From UBA11346 sp038060575 (GTDB taxonomy: Bacteria; Planctomycetota; UBA11346), in NCBI GenBank assembly GCA_964652775.1, contig CAZZAM010000005.1, positions 62,001 through 126,000 on the forward strand: a stretch of 64,000 nt of DNA, read 5' to 3'. The notes beneath the pieces are model-generated. The model was not told the DNA's origin. It did no database searches and was given only the letters and a program-made list of their open reading frames with translations. Made by a program: the position numbers and the translations under genes. Of the stretch, positions 1 through 8,709 are shown piece by piece. How positions within the stretch are numbered: position 1 is the stretch's first letter; every line of letters begins with the position of its first letter.

Positions 1-1
1 T

Positions 2-1912
2 CACGTCACGCATCTGTATTTCTATGACCGGAATCGCGTCTGTCTTCTCAGAGTCCACGCTCCCGATCAGCGCGGCGACCGCATTGACCGCCACACCATA
101 CTCGAGGCTGAACACACCGGTAAGATGTCCTATGGTATGGAGTTTGGGCCGCGCGGCACCTTTACCCTGCGGGTGGTTCAGCCGATCTTTGGCAACGGAA
201 AGATCATTGGCTATGTCGAAGTGGGTAAGGAAATCGAGAAGGCCCTACGTACACTGCACGGCCTCAAGGCAGGTTGGAGTCAGCTGGCCGTCGTCGTCCA
301 GAAGGCCCGTCTCGATCGGCAAGCCTGGGAAAAAAATCAAAGCCAACATGGACGCGAAGCCAATTGGGGCCGCTTGCATCACTATGTTGTCGTGTTCGCC
401 TCCCAAGGTCACCTGCCCGATGCGTTTGCCGCCTGGGTGGATACGCCCAGCAACATGTCCGTGCCCCATCGGGGAGAAACGGAAGTCGTCCACGCAGACA
501 AACTCTGGCGGATCTTACCGACGCCGTTGCTGGATGTCTCGGGGGCGCGAATCGGCGATCTGCTGGCGATGCGCGATATCACCGAGAATCAGCACGCTCT
601 GATCCGGCAATTGGTCGTGAGTGTCATCCTAGGCCTCCTGCTCTTGGGACTGGTGCTGACCTTCATTTACAGGCTGCTGGCCCGTGCCGATCTCCGGATC
701 AGCGCCCAGCAGGCCCTGGTTCGCAATGAACGCTGGCGTCTGGCCAGTATCATCGAGGCCACCCGTGCCGGCACCTGGGAATGGGATATCAGAACGGGTT
801 CTGTCATCATCAGTGAACGCTGGGCGCACATGCTTGGCTATAGTTGCGAAGAATTGGGGGCCATGAACCGCAGCACCTGGGAGGGCCTCTTCCATCCAGA
901 TGATCTGCGCACTGCCAAGGAACTGCTGGATCGACATTTTTCCGGAGCACTGCCCTTCCTCGTCCATGAGGGCCGACTGAAACACAAGGATGGACACTGG
1001 GTGTGGATCCTTTGCCGTGGCCGCTGTTTAAACCATACGGACGTCAACGAGCCGCAATTGATGTTCGGAACCCATATGGACATCACCGCGCGCAAGGAGA
1101 GCGAAGAAGAGCGCGAACGACTGCGTAAAATGCAACAGGCCAGCGAGCGGGCAGAAATACTGCAGTCCAATCGGCTGGTCGCATTGGGCACGCTCATGGC
1201 TGGCCTCGCCCATGAATTCAATCATCCGGCCCAGGTGGTGCTCCTCAATCAGCGGTCGCTGCGCGCCATCGTCGAGGCCTGCGTTGCGGTAGCCAAGACC
1301 CAACCGGGAAATGCCAGCGGGTTGCTGACCTGGAACGAAATCGCTGAGCTGGCGCCGTCGTTGCTCGATGACATGGAGTTAGCAACTACGTATCTGCAAG
1401 AACTCATCGAAAATGTCAGAGGCTACGCTAGCCCAAACGATAACGAAAGTGACCGCATCGACAGTGCCGTCATGATCGCCGTTTCCGTAGCGTCCCTGCG
1501 CTTGGTCTCGTCCTATGCCAGACGCCGCCAAGTCGCGCTCGCAAGCCCGCTCATCGGTGCCACAACCGTCGCGAACGTGGGCTGCAGTCGACTCCAACAA
1601 GTGGTGGTGAACCTGCTGATCAACGCCATCCAGGCCAGCAAACCAGGCGATACCGTCAGCCTCGAACTGGATCAAGCTGATGGAACCAATCGCCTGATCA
1701 TCTCGGATGCTGGTGGTGGCATCGATCCGCAGGTGATTGATCGTTTAGGAAAACCCTTCGTCACGACTAAGAGCTCCACCGGTGGAAGCGGACTCGGCCT
1801 CTATATCTGTCATCTGCTCGTGACCGAACTGGGCGGAACTCTGGCGCTGGCGCCCCGTCTGCCCCACGGTACCAGAGCCTGCGTTGAATTCCCCTATCCG
1901 AGAACGACATGA
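2..1912 (+). CDS. PAS-domain sensor histidine kinase (5' end outside window)
   Basis: The reading frame is open to the left edge, so the start is missing; the first visible ATG (125) lies inside a domain. The visible protein begins with an extracytoplasmic sensor segment resembling a Cache domain, then a membrane helix (near nt 615-690), a PAS/PAC domain (about nt 730-1100, ending GTHMDITARK), a DHp helix with the phospho-acceptor His in LAHEFNHPAQ, and a HATPase domain with the N box (NLLINAIQAS), G1 (DAGGGI) and G2 (GGSGLGLYI). It should autophosphorylate on an external or redox signal and pass phosphate to the regulator it overlaps by 4 bp. The signal cannot be read from sequence. Confidence 0.9.
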   Translation, partial: HVTHLYFYDRNRVCLLRVHAPDQRGDRIDRHTILEAEHTGKMSYGMEFGPRGTFTLRVVQPIFGNGKIIGYVEVGKEIEKALRTLHGLKAGWSQLAVVVQKARLDRQAWEKNQSQHGREANWGRLHHYVVVFASQGHLPDAFAAWVDTPSNMSVPHRGETEVVHADKLWRILPTPLLDVSGARIGDLLAMRDITENQHALIRQLVVSVILGLLLLGLVLTFIYRLLARADLRISAQQALVRNERWRLASIIEATRAGTWEWDIRTGSVIISERWAHMLGYSCEELGAMNRSTWEGLFHPDDLRTAKELLDRHFSGALPFLVHEGRLKHKDGHWVWILCRGRCLNHTDVNEPQLMFGTHMDITARKESEEERERLRKMQQASERAEILQSNRLVALGTLMAGLAHEFNHPAQVVLLNQRSLRAIVEACVAVAKTQPGNASGLLTWNEIAELAPSLLDDMELATTYLQELIENVRGYASPNDNESDRIDSAVMIAVSVASLRLVSSYARRRQVALASPLIGATTVANVGCSRLQQVVVNLLINAIQASKPGDTVSLELDQADGTNRLIISDAGGGIDPQVIDRLGKPFVTTKSSTGGSGLGLYICHLLVTELGGTLALAPRLPHGTRACVEFPYPRTT

Positions 1913-2472
1913 ACTTCCTGATTGTTGAAGACGAAGCGGCGACGAGCCGCGCCCTCAGTGCCACGTTGGCGATCCAGGGACTTGGACGCAGCGATATCGC
2001 ATCCACGGCCGACCAGGCCCGAAGCGCCGTACGAGCGCGAGCCTACGAAGTAATCTTCCTGGACATCAATCTACCCGAACCGTTAGGCGAGACGCTCCTG
2101 AAGGAATTCCTGGTTCTGCGACCAACCCAGGCGGTCGTCATGGTCACCGGTCTCAATGATGCCGAGGTAGCTGTCCGCTGTTTGCGCTTGGGCGCGCGCG
2201 ACTACCTAACCAAACCGTGCTCGCCGGCCCGCCTCAGTGCGGCGGTGCAGCGTGCACGGCAACCGGTCCACAACCTGCTGCCGCCAGGCAACCAACTGCC
2301 CAGTGTTGATGATGTCACTGATGCGGTTATCCATGCTGCGTTGGAACGCACCGATGGGAATCTGACGCATGCTGCTCAGATGATCGGCATGTCCCGATCT
2401 GGGCTCGCAAAGCGCATGGCCAAGCGACAACCCGTACGCAGTGGCGACGGTCGTCGACCGCCGACCAACTGA
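1909..2472 (+). CDS. Two-component response regulator, receiver plus Fis-type HTH
   Basis: 187 residues. The receiver domain has the acidic pair in VEDEA, the phospho-acceptor Asp in FLDINLPEP, a switch Thr in VTG and the conserved Lys in LTKP. A short C-terminal helix-turn-helix (DGNLTHAAQMIGMSRSGLAKRM) looks like Fis/NtrC. The AAA+ sigma-54 activation domain is absent, so the layout resembles PrrA/RegA/ActR regulators rather than NtrC. The ATGA overlap with the kinase implies coupled translation and a cognate pair. The targets are unknown; the type II secretion operon starts downstream on the same strand, but a 157-bp palindromic element lies between. Confidence 0.88.
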   Translation: MNFLIVEDEAATSRALSATLAIQGLGRSDIASTADQARSAVRARAYEVIFLDINLPEPLGETLLKEFLVLRPTQAVVMVTGLNDAEVAVRCLRLGARDYLTKPCSPARLSAAVQRARQPVHNLLPPGNQLPSVDDVTDAVIHAALERTDGNLTHAAQMIGMSRSGLAKRMAKRQPVRSGDGRRPPTN

Positions 2473-2488
2473 CCCCAAACATCGCAAT

Positions 2489-2645
2489 CCAAGGCAACCG
2501 CTGAGGCGCAGAGTTACGCAGAGGTCGCAGAGGGTTAGGGTTAAAAGACATGCTTGTTTCCGACTCCGATCACCCACGGGGTGCCGATCCGTTCATTCTC
2601 TCCTCTGCGATCTCAGCGGCCTCTGCGCCTCAGCGGTTGCCTTGG
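2489..2645. repeat. Palindromic element, CTCTGCG-type arms (family H copy 1)
   Basis: A perfect 25-bp inverted repeat (2489-2513 with 2621-2645) encloses more CTCTGCG/CGCAGAG units and the core TCACCCACGGGGTG at 2570-2583. Homology with the copy at 9783 continues on the right to about 2667. The rest of the 326-bp gap up to gspF shows no gene. Confidence 0.8.
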
Positions 2646-2798
2646 CGTATTTTCCAACGCCGACTGTAGGCGGAGCTACGAACACTATTGGCTCGATTCG
2701 GGCGAAGCCCATGGCAGATAGCGGCATTCGATGACTTCACAGCGAGCGGATCTCATGGCTTCCTTCGCCTTGTCCCTCGCCTAGTCTTGCCCACGCGC

Positions 2799-4037
2799 AT
2801 GGCTTCCCTCCGGTTTCGCTACCGCGCCACTGAACGGGCTACGGGACGAACCCTTAGCGGTGAGATGGCTGCCGAGTCCGCTTACAATGTTCGGGCTGGG
2901 CTGCGGCGTATCGGTCTTGAAGTTGATTTCATGGAACCAGTGGACGATGGCACGACCGCTGGATGGTGGGCACCGATCACTGCCGCCTGGGAGGCTCGCT
3001 TACGGCGTCAGCGACGACTGGCTAAGGCCGATCTCTGTGACGGTATCGCCACCCTCATCCAAGCGGGCCTGCCGCTGGAACAAGCGGTCACCTCGCTGCT
3101 TGCTTCGCCAACGCGGAGCGCTGATGAGCGATTCCTGCTCCATCGCATTCGCGACCAACTGCGCGAGGGCCAACCACTCAGCGCAGCCTGCGCACAATTT
3201 CCGGGCTGGTTCGATCGCTTCGACGTGGCGTTACTGGAGGCCGGACAACAGGCCGGCGATTTGCTCGGCACGTTACTTGGTCTCGCGCAGCATCACCAGC
3301 GCGCTGGCGCCATCGGTCAACGCCTCTTCGTTGCCTTGGCCTACCCAGCGGTCCTGCTGACCGCAGGAATTGCCGCACTGATCACGGTGAGCTTCACCAC
3401 CCTGCCACAACTCACGACGCTCATCACCCAAGCCAAGCATCAGCCGCCCTGGCTGACCATGCAGGTGTTGGGCTTGGGTCAGGGACTGGTGCACTGGTGG
3501 CCGCTGGTGCTGCTCGGTGTAGCCGCCGTGCTGTTCAGCGGACGCTGGCTCATCCAACGCATCGTGCCCACCTCGCGTCTCGGACGTTGGTGGTACGGCA
3601 ACCCCCTCGCGCGTGCGCGCAGCCGCATTCGCGTTGCCACCTTGGCAGAAACATTGGCGCGTTTACGACGCGCTGGCTTGCCACTGACCGACGCGCTTGA
3701 AGTAGCGGCGGAAACTATCACCGAGCGCGCGTTAGCCGCGCTGATCACTGAATCAATTGCTGCGGTGCGCAAGGGTGAGGATCTTTCGGCGGTGATGGCG
3801 CGCAGTCATCTGCTCGATCCGGAATTCGCCCAGTTGTTACAACTCGGCGAACGCAGTGGCGAATTGACCGTGATGCTGGAGCGCATCGCCGAGCGCTATC
3901 GCCGCGCCGCCGATCGCACCACCGAACGATTGGCCGCGCTCCTTGGCCCGTTGGCCATCGTGCTACTTGCTTTCCTCATCGGCGTACTTGTGATCGCCTG
4001 TGCGTTACCGTTGATGCAACTCGGAGATTTAGCATGA
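2799..4037 (+). CDS. gspF: Type II secretion inner-membrane platform protein GspF
   Basis: 412 residues from the ATG at 2799 (MASLRFRYRA), which matches the usual GspF/PilC start; the frame extends upstream to a TTG at 2688 but that stretch is not family-like. Two GspF domains are visible (about residues 65-190 and 270-395) with membrane helices near 170-200, 220-255 and 375-405. GspF anchors the assembly platform that works with the GspE ATPase to build the pseudopilus. It opens the + strand secretion operon, followed by gspG after an inserted hairpin-rich element. Confidence 0.93.
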   Translation: MASLRFRYRATERATGRTLSGEMAAESAYNVRAGLRRIGLEVDFMEPVDDGTTAGWWAPITAAWEARLRRQRRLAKADLCDGIATLIQAGLPLEQAVTSLLASPTRSADERFLLHRIRDQLREGQPLSAACAQFPGWFDRFDVALLEAGQQAGDLLGTLLGLAQHHQRAGAIGQRLFVALAYPAVLLTAGIAALITVSFTTLPQLTTLITQAKHQPPWLTMQVLGLGQGLVHWWPLVLLGVAAVLFSGRWLIQRIVPTSRLGRWWYGNPLARARSRIRVATLAETLARLRRAGLPLTDALEVAAETITERALAALITESIAAVRKGEDLSAVMARSHLLDPEFAQLLQLGERSGELTVMLERIAERYRRAADRTTERLAALLGPLAIVLLAFLIGVLVIACALPLMQLGDLA

Positions 4038-4049
4038 GTTTGCAATTTG

Positions 4050-4184
4050 TTCGGGGGCTCTGCCCCCTAGCCCCCGGCCTTTGTCAGCGTTCGCTTTCGT
4101 CGCAGGCGCTCCAAAAGCGTGACGGCATCGGCTTCGCCGATTGTATGCCGTCACCACGCCTCGGCGGCCGCCCCTTCGGGGGCA
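4050..4184 (+). repeat. Post-stop modular hairpin element (family R copy 1)
   Basis: Starts about 12 nt after the gspF stop with the hairpin GGGGGCTCTGCCCCC and carries the family core GTGACGGCATCGGC...GCCGATTGTATGCCGTCAC (4119-4154), then a CGGCGGCCGCC segment. It lies between gspF and gspG, so the open frame that starts at 4034 is repeat DNA fused in frame to gspG, not a longer GspG. Confidence 0.75.
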
Positions 4185-4192
4185 CTTTGCCA

Positions 4193-4600
4193 ATGCAGCA
4201 TCGCCAGGGCATGACGCTGGTCGAGATCCTGGCGGTGGTGGTCATCCTCGGGCTGCTCGCCGTAACGCTGACCGTTGGCATCACCGCAAAAATGAGCAAA
4301 GCCAAACAGGAGATCTGCAAGACGCAGATCGCGCAGATCATTGGTCAAATCCAGATCTATCAGATGGAAAAACGCAATCCGCCACCCGGCAATGCGGGAC
4401 TGAGCGCCATGTCTGCAGATCCCAAGGCGAGCTGGTATCTGGAACCGGCGAAACTGGTCGATCCATGGGGCGCCCCGTACAACTACCTGGTTCCTGGCCC
4501 GGATGGCCAAGCCTTCGAAGTGCTAAGCTACGGTGCTGATGGCCAACCCGGAGGCACCGGCGATGCAGCGGATATTTCGTCAGCACGCCTGGGCCAATAA
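4193..4600 (+). CDS. gspG: Major pseudopilin GspG
   Basis: 135 residues from the ATG at 4193. The prepilin peptidase site is QG/MTLVEILAVV, with Glu at mature position 5 and one hydrophobic N-terminal helix. The C-terminal half (DPWGAPYNYLVPG, LSYGADGQPGG) is the GspG pseudopilin domain including the calcium-site region. It forms the shaft of the periplasmic pseudopilus. A frame open from 4034 would add 53 residues, but these come from a repeat element and would bury the leader peptide, so I reject that start. Minor pseudopilin genes follow. Confidence 0.93.
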   Translation: MQHRQGMTLVEILAVVVILGLLAVTLTVGITAKMSKAKQEICKTQIAQIIGQIQIYQMEKRNPPPGNAGLSAMSADPKASWYLEPAKLVDPWGAPYNYLVPGPDGQAFEVLSYGADGQPGGTGDAADISSARLGQ

Positions 4601-4615
4601 TTCTCCGTCCCGGTC

Positions 4616-5053
4616 ATGAGGCGCCATGGCTACACATTGGTGGAAGTACTCGCGGTCACCGTACTCCTCGGTCTGATCGCCAGCCTCAGCGTACCGCCTC
4701 TGCTGCGCGCGATCACACGTGATCCACTGCATCATGCCGCCGATCAGTTGGCCCATGCCTTCCGCGATATGCGTACCCAGGCCTATGGCCATCACATCAG
4801 TCTCGAGCTAGAAACCTGGGGATTTTCTGCGGTTTCTATCGACGACGGTGTGCGCACGGCGCTGCCAACGGCACGGCTTCCCGATGCCGTTCAAGTCAGC
4901 TGGACCAGGAATGGTCGAACAACCCGCGCGCTTGACCTCAGTGCTCGCGGTCATGGCCTCAACACCGATGTTACGCTGCAGCGCGATAATCGCGACCTGA
5001 GTTACACCATTGATGGGCTCACCGGCACATGGACGCGCAAGGCTTCACCATGA
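4616..5053 (+). CDS. gspH: Minor pseudopilin GspH
   Basis: 145 residues with a short basic leader and type IV prepilin site (HG/YTLVEVLAVTVLLGL), keeping Glu5, then a GspH/FimT-like beta-rich domain (AFRDMRTQAY, LDLSARGHG). It should sit near the pseudopilus tip with I, J and K. It begins 15 bp after gspG and its stop overlaps the gspI start (ATGA at 5050). Assignment as H rests on order and size, since minor pseudopilins diverge strongly. Confidence 0.82.
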   Translation: MRRHGYTLVEVLAVTVLLGLIASLSVPPLLRAITRDPLHHAADQLAHAFRDMRTQAYGHHISLELETWGFSAVSIDDGVRTALPTARLPDAVQVSWTRNGRTTRALDLSARGHGLNTDVTLQRDNRDLSYTIDGLTGTWTRKASP

Positions 5054-5433
5054 GGCGCGGCGGATTCACGCTTTTGGAAACGCTAGCTGCCGTAGCCATT
5101 CTTGGACTCTTGGCGATAACCGTCGTGCCGATGCTGCGGCAACTCGGCCAACGTACGCTTTCGGAACGCGTGCAGGCTCAGCACTATCTCAAGACGTTGG
5201 CGCCACATCAGAATCTGGTCGCTGGGACCATGCTGACCATCAGCGACCATCCCAATTGGCGACTACGCATCAACGATCTCATCGCCGAGCCGGAACCACC
5301 GCGATCACCAGGGTTTCCAGCACCAGTAGGACCAACCCATCGTTGGCTGCTCGTCAGTATTCACGCGAGCGACAACAACGAGACATTGGCCGAGACGATC
5401 ATGGCCGTTATCGATCCAAGCGCTGCGCCATGA
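5050..5433 (+). CDS. gspI: Minor pseudopilin GspI
   Basis: 127 residues from the ATG at 5050, which overlaps the gspH stop; an in-frame ATG at 5029 lies deeper in gspH. The leader and methylation site are GG/FTLLETLAAVAILGL with Glu5. The small C-terminal domain (HPNWRLRI, HRWLLVSI) fits GspI size. GspI nucleates the tip complex with J and K. Its stop overlaps gspJ by 4 bp. Confidence 0.8.
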   Translation: MRRGGFTLLETLAAVAILGLLAITVVPMLRQLGQRTLSERVQAQHYLKTLAPHQNLVAGTMLTISDHPNWRLRINDLIAEPEPPRSPGFPAPVGPTHRWLLVSIHASDNNETLAETIMAVIDPSAAP

Positions 5434-5924
5434 GACAAGCCGCTTTCACACTGTTGGAGACGCTGCTGGCGATCACCCTCACTGCTTCGGTCGGCATCGC
5501 TGCGGTGTCGCTGACCACGATGCAGGCGCGCGTTGGTGTTGCCGCACGCACCCAAGAAGAGGCGCTGGCGTGCATCACCGAGACTGTTCGTCTGCTCGAC
5601 GATGACCTTTTATTGTCGGTAAAACAGGCGCGTTATGGTCGTTTCGAAATCCTTGAACACGGCGATCTCCGGCTGGTGACCTCATGCTGTTTGCCTGGCG
5701 ATCTGCCTGATCTTCGTGAAGTCGTCTGGCATTTCGATGCTCCCTCCGGCACGCTGTTCCGTACCTCAACGCCGCTCCATGGCGGCGTGGTCATGACCCG
5801 TCCGGTGGGACGTGATTGGAAAATATTCCTCATCGAACTTGACCATGACACGCTGCTGCTGACCGGTCGCGTCGGTGCGTCAGAACAGATTTGGCGCGTG
5901 CCCTTGTGGAGTGAGTCGCCATGA
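5430..5924 (+). CDS. gspJ: Minor pseudopilin GspJ
   Basis: 164 residues from the ATG at 5430. The leader is very short (MRQAA/FTLLETLLAITL) with Glu5; the cleavage residue before Phe is Ala, accepted by prepilin peptidases though less common than Gly. The rest is beta-rich (LVTSCCLPGDLPDLREVVWHF). Order and length support GspJ. The frame is open further upstream (from 5010) but that overlaps gspI entirely. The 3' end overlaps gspK by 4 bp. Confidence 0.8.
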   Translation: MRQAAFTLLETLLAITLTASVGIAAVSLTTMQARVGVAARTQEEALACITETVRLLDDDLLLSVKQARYGRFEILEHGDLRLVTSCCLPGDLPDLREVVWHFDAPSGTLFRTSTPLHGGVVMTRPVGRDWKIFLIELDHDTLLLTGRVGASEQIWRVPLWSESP

Positions 5925-6817
5925 GCGGCAACACGCACTCACCGAGCAAGCGCGGCGTAGCCCTGCTTATGGCCCTGGCCGCCTTAGTTTTGGTTTTGGC
6001 GGGAGTGAGTGCAGGCCTCACGGCGTTGAGTGGCGTGCGTCAATCCGCCTGGGTGAGCGATGTCGACAATCACCTGCAGGCTGGGCTGCGCCAAGGAGAA
6101 CGACTGGCCGGCGCGTGGCTGATTGCCAACAGTACGAGCATCGTGCTGCCACCCGAAGGCGGCGGCGTCCGCGTAGTCGATGATCGTTTCATCCTCCCAA
6201 GCGGCGAGGGACGACTCAGCGTCATCGCCTATGACGGCCTCGCCGGAATTCCGGCATGCATGGCTCAACGCGGCAATGCGCTGCGCACGGCATTACCCGA
6301 ATCGCTGATGGGCCTGGTCGTTCCTTCGATCACGCCCAAGCAGACCGAACAATCGGCGTACCTGATCGACTGCATTGATTTACCAGACGACACGCCGCGC
6401 TTTCCCAACGGTTTCTTGGGACGCGGGCGCGTGTGGCGAACCCCTGAGGTTAGAAGTCCCATATTTACGGACTCCCTGGAATCGCCACGACCCAGCCTCG
6501 CCGAGATGATTTCCTTCCACTCTGATGGACGCATCAACCTCAACACAGCACCGGCCCCACTGCTGCGCGCCGTCTACAGTGTCCTTCACCTCGGTGGAGT
6601 CGAAGAAGTCCTGGAACACCGTCGACAGCTACAGCCATCCGTGGCCCCCCAACACGCATCGCCGGCCAGCAACGGCCTGCGACTAGTTGCCCAGTCGGAC
6701 CGTTGGCAGATGCTGATATCCGTGAGTTGGCAAGGCATCCACCGCTCCTGGTGGGTAGACTTCGTCGCCTCGTCGAAGAGCTTCACCATGATGCAGCGCC
6801 ATGAACTCAGCTATTGA
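5921..6817 (+). CDS. gspK: Minor pseudopilin / tip protein GspK
   Basis: 298 residues. The N terminus (KRG/VALLMALAALVLVLAG) is pseudopilin-like but, as is typical of GspK, lacks Glu5. The body includes the helical insertion with a helix-hairpin-helix-like motif (INLNTAPAPLLRAVYSVL). GspK caps the pseudopilus and is the largest minor pseudopilin, consistent with its length here. It overlaps gspJ and the next gene. Confidence 0.87.
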   Translation: MSGNTHSPSKRGVALLMALAALVLVLAGVSAGLTALSGVRQSAWVSDVDNHLQAGLRQGERLAGAWLIANSTSIVLPPEGGGVRVVDDRFILPSGEGRLSVIAYDGLAGIPACMAQRGNALRTALPESLMGLVVPSITPKQTEQSAYLIDCIDLPDDTPRFPNGFLGRGRVWRTPEVRSPIFTDSLESPRPSLAEMISFHSDGRINLNTAPAPLLRAVYSVLHLGGVEEVLEHRRQLQPSVAPQHASPASNGLRLVAQSDRWQMLISVSWQGIHRSWWVDFVASSKSFTMMQRHELSY

Positions 6818-7256
6818 TCCGCATCGTCGCTTTCAGCGCCAGGTCGCGCTCCAAGCTGGCGCGTGCTGGATCTTGGTCGTTCTCGCTGTGCTCTGGATGT
6901 GGCGCGTACCAACTGCGGTTGCGCCGATCGTTTCGGCAGGCCCATCCGCCAAAATAGCGACCGGCGCTACGGCGACGGCTATCAATCCTGCAATCTGGAA
7001 TATCAATCTCTGGCGTCCATTCACCGACGAGGCTCCCAACACCGTTGCCTCTGCTGCACCGATGGCACTCAAATTATTTTCCATCATGCAGCAAGGTGAC
7101 GGTCTGACGGCTGCCATCGACCCGGGAAACAATGGCGGCATTCTGTACGTGAAAGCCGGCGACGTCTGCAATGGGTTCACCGTCGTGCGTGTTGAAGCCA
7201 ATGGCGTCGTGCTGCGCATCAACGGTCAAGAACAACGACTGGGCTTGGGCCAATGA
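6801..7256 (+). CDS. GspC-like inner-membrane coupling protein
   Basis: 151 residues: a short cytoplasmic tail, one membrane helix (residues about 19-37), an Ala/Thr-rich linker, then a beta-rich domain with KAGDVCNGFTVVRVEANGVVLRING resembling the homology region by which GspC or PilP contacts the secretin. There is no PDZ domain, so it is a minimal GspC. It overlaps gspK by 17 bp and the next gene by 4 bp. Function is inferred from layout and position. Confidence 0.65.
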   Translation: MNSAIDPHRRFQRQVALQAGACWILVVLAVLWMWRVPTAVAPIVSAGPSAKIATGATATAINPAIWNINLWRPFTDEAPNTVASAAPMALKLFSIMQQGDGLTAAIDPGNNGGILYVKAGDVCNGFTVVRVEANGVVLRINGQEQRLGLGQ

Positions 7257-8179
7257 CTGAGCCGAATCCAACTAAGTCGGAATCCGAAATTCCGCCCGCG
7301 ACGCGCTACCAAGCGAGCATCGACGCACGTCTGCTCTACTGGACCCGCTTACCGCCAGACGTCAGCAAACTCGATGCGCAACAGCAAAACTACCGATTTG
7401 AACGGGTTTTACCGGTGCCAATCGAGAGTCTCCATATCGTCCGCGCCCGCCTGCGCGATGGCAGTTCCCTGCTGGCAGGCATCGAACCAGAGCGCCTGCG
7501 TTCACACCTCGCCGAGCGCCAAGACGTTTCCCCAGATACCTGGGCGTTGGTTCCCGATCGCATTCCCGATCACCTGACCACGTCCGACGCACCTGCCAAC
7601 GTCACCGAACTGAACCTCCTGCAAGATCAGTTCGAACCTCCACGCCGACAGCGCACGCGCAAACTGCGGGATCTGGTGATCGGAGTTGGACTGGCATTCG
7701 CCTTGATCCTGGTGCTCGTGGGCATTGAACGTCGGGTTACCACGGAAATTCGCGCGGCAGATGCCATGCGTGTGAAGGGACAAGAACTGCTCACCCAAGC
7801 GCTTGGTCCATCATCGGGTCGCCTGTCGCATGCTGCTGTACTGACCCAGGAGCTACGCCGACTCGAGCTCGCCGCACGTAGCTCCTCGGCTAAGCCCCTC
7901 GACACCGCGAACGTGCTGCAACAACTGTGGGCAGCGTGGCCAGCCGACATCCACGCCCAAATTGAAACCATTTCGTTGGCTCCGGATCGCCTCGTTATTC
8001 GCGGCAGCGTACCAACCTTGTCCGACGCCCAGCGCGTCGCCAAAGCGTGCCCGTCGATCACGACGCCTGAGACCACCTTCAAGGTCACGCCATTGCAGGC
8101 CGAACAGACGTCGCGCGGAGCAGTCTTCCTGCTGACCTGGTATGCGCAGAGCGTCGGTCAGAAAGGTGGCTCGCCATGA
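7253..8179 (+). CDS. GspL-like assembly protein
   Basis: 308 residues. The N-terminal ~135 residues are cytoplasmic and much shorter than the actin-like domain of canonical GspL. A membrane helix follows at about 140-158, then a coiled region and a ferredoxin-like periplasmic domain (PADIHAQIETISLAPDRLVIRGSVP) resembling PilN/GspL C termini. It would link the ATPase to the platform. The short N-terminal part suggests ATPase docking differs from the textbook arrangement. Confidence 0.65.
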   Translation: MTEPNPTKSESEIPPATRYQASIDARLLYWTRLPPDVSKLDAQQQNYRFERVLPVPIESLHIVRARLRDGSSLLAGIEPERLRSHLAERQDVSPDTWALVPDRIPDHLTTSDAPANVTELNLLQDQFEPPRRQRTRKLRDLVIGVGLAFALILVLVGIERRVTTEIRAADAMRVKGQELLTQALGPSSGRLSHAAVLTQELRRLELAARSSSAKPLDTANVLQQLWAAWPADIHAQIETISLAPDRLVIRGSVPTLSDAQRVAKACPSITTPETTFKVTPLQAEQTSRGAVFLLTWYAQSVGQKGGSP

Positions 8180-8709
8180 TCCGCCTGTACTCGCCCGCCG
8201 CGCTGTGGGTTTACGCCTTCGTCGCCGTCCTCGCATGGGGATGGTTCCGTCTCGATCAGGCCAGCGGCAAAGTGCGCGCCGCCCAAGAACAGCTCACCAC
8301 GGTGAACCACGAGCTGCAGCGGCTTGGCGAACTGCGTTCCCACGTCCAATCGCCGGTACGCGGTCGGCGACCCCAGGATGATTTGGTCACCTTGGCACAG
8401 AAAGCCCTGATTGCTGCGGGATTACCGATTACCTCCTTCAGTGGCGTTCAACCCCGCGCAGATCAAACCACCAACGGCCTGCACATCCAAACCGTGCAAC
8501 TACGCCTGCAGGGGCTTCGTCCAGCGGACTTTGGCGCTTGGCTCGCCGCTTGGAGTACGCCTGAGCAATCGTGGCGCCTCAGCGAACTGCAAATGGTCCA
8601 TGCTACGACACCGCCAGCCACTGGAAATACCGGTGGTATGGCGCTCGACAATAATCGGTTCGATCTTACGCTCGTGCTCACTGCCCCGTATCTGGAGGAT
8701 CGTCCATGA
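8176..8709 (+). CDS. GspM-like assembly protein
   Basis: 177 residues: one membrane helix (about 10-24), a coiled-coil stretch (AQEQLTTVNHELQRLGELR) and a ferredoxin-like domain (QTVQLRLQGLRPADFGAWL), the plan of GspM/PilO, which pairs with GspL. It overlaps its neighbours by 4 bp on both sides. Identification rests on architecture and operon position; direct similarity to GspM is weak by eye. Confidence 0.65.
   Translation: MIRLYSPAALWVYAFVAVLAWGWFRLDQASGKVRAAQEQLTTVNHELQRLGELRSHVQSPVRGRRPQDDLVTLAQKALIAAGLPITSFSGVQPRADQTTNGLHIQTVQLRLQGLRPADFGAWLAAWSTPEQSWRLSELQMVHATTPPATGNTGGMALDNNRFDLTLVLTAPYLEDRP

Noticed and set aside
4034..4192. 53-residue N-terminal extension of GspG
   Set aside because: The extension is encoded by a dispersed repeat and would bury the prepilin leader; the ATG at 4193 fits the family.
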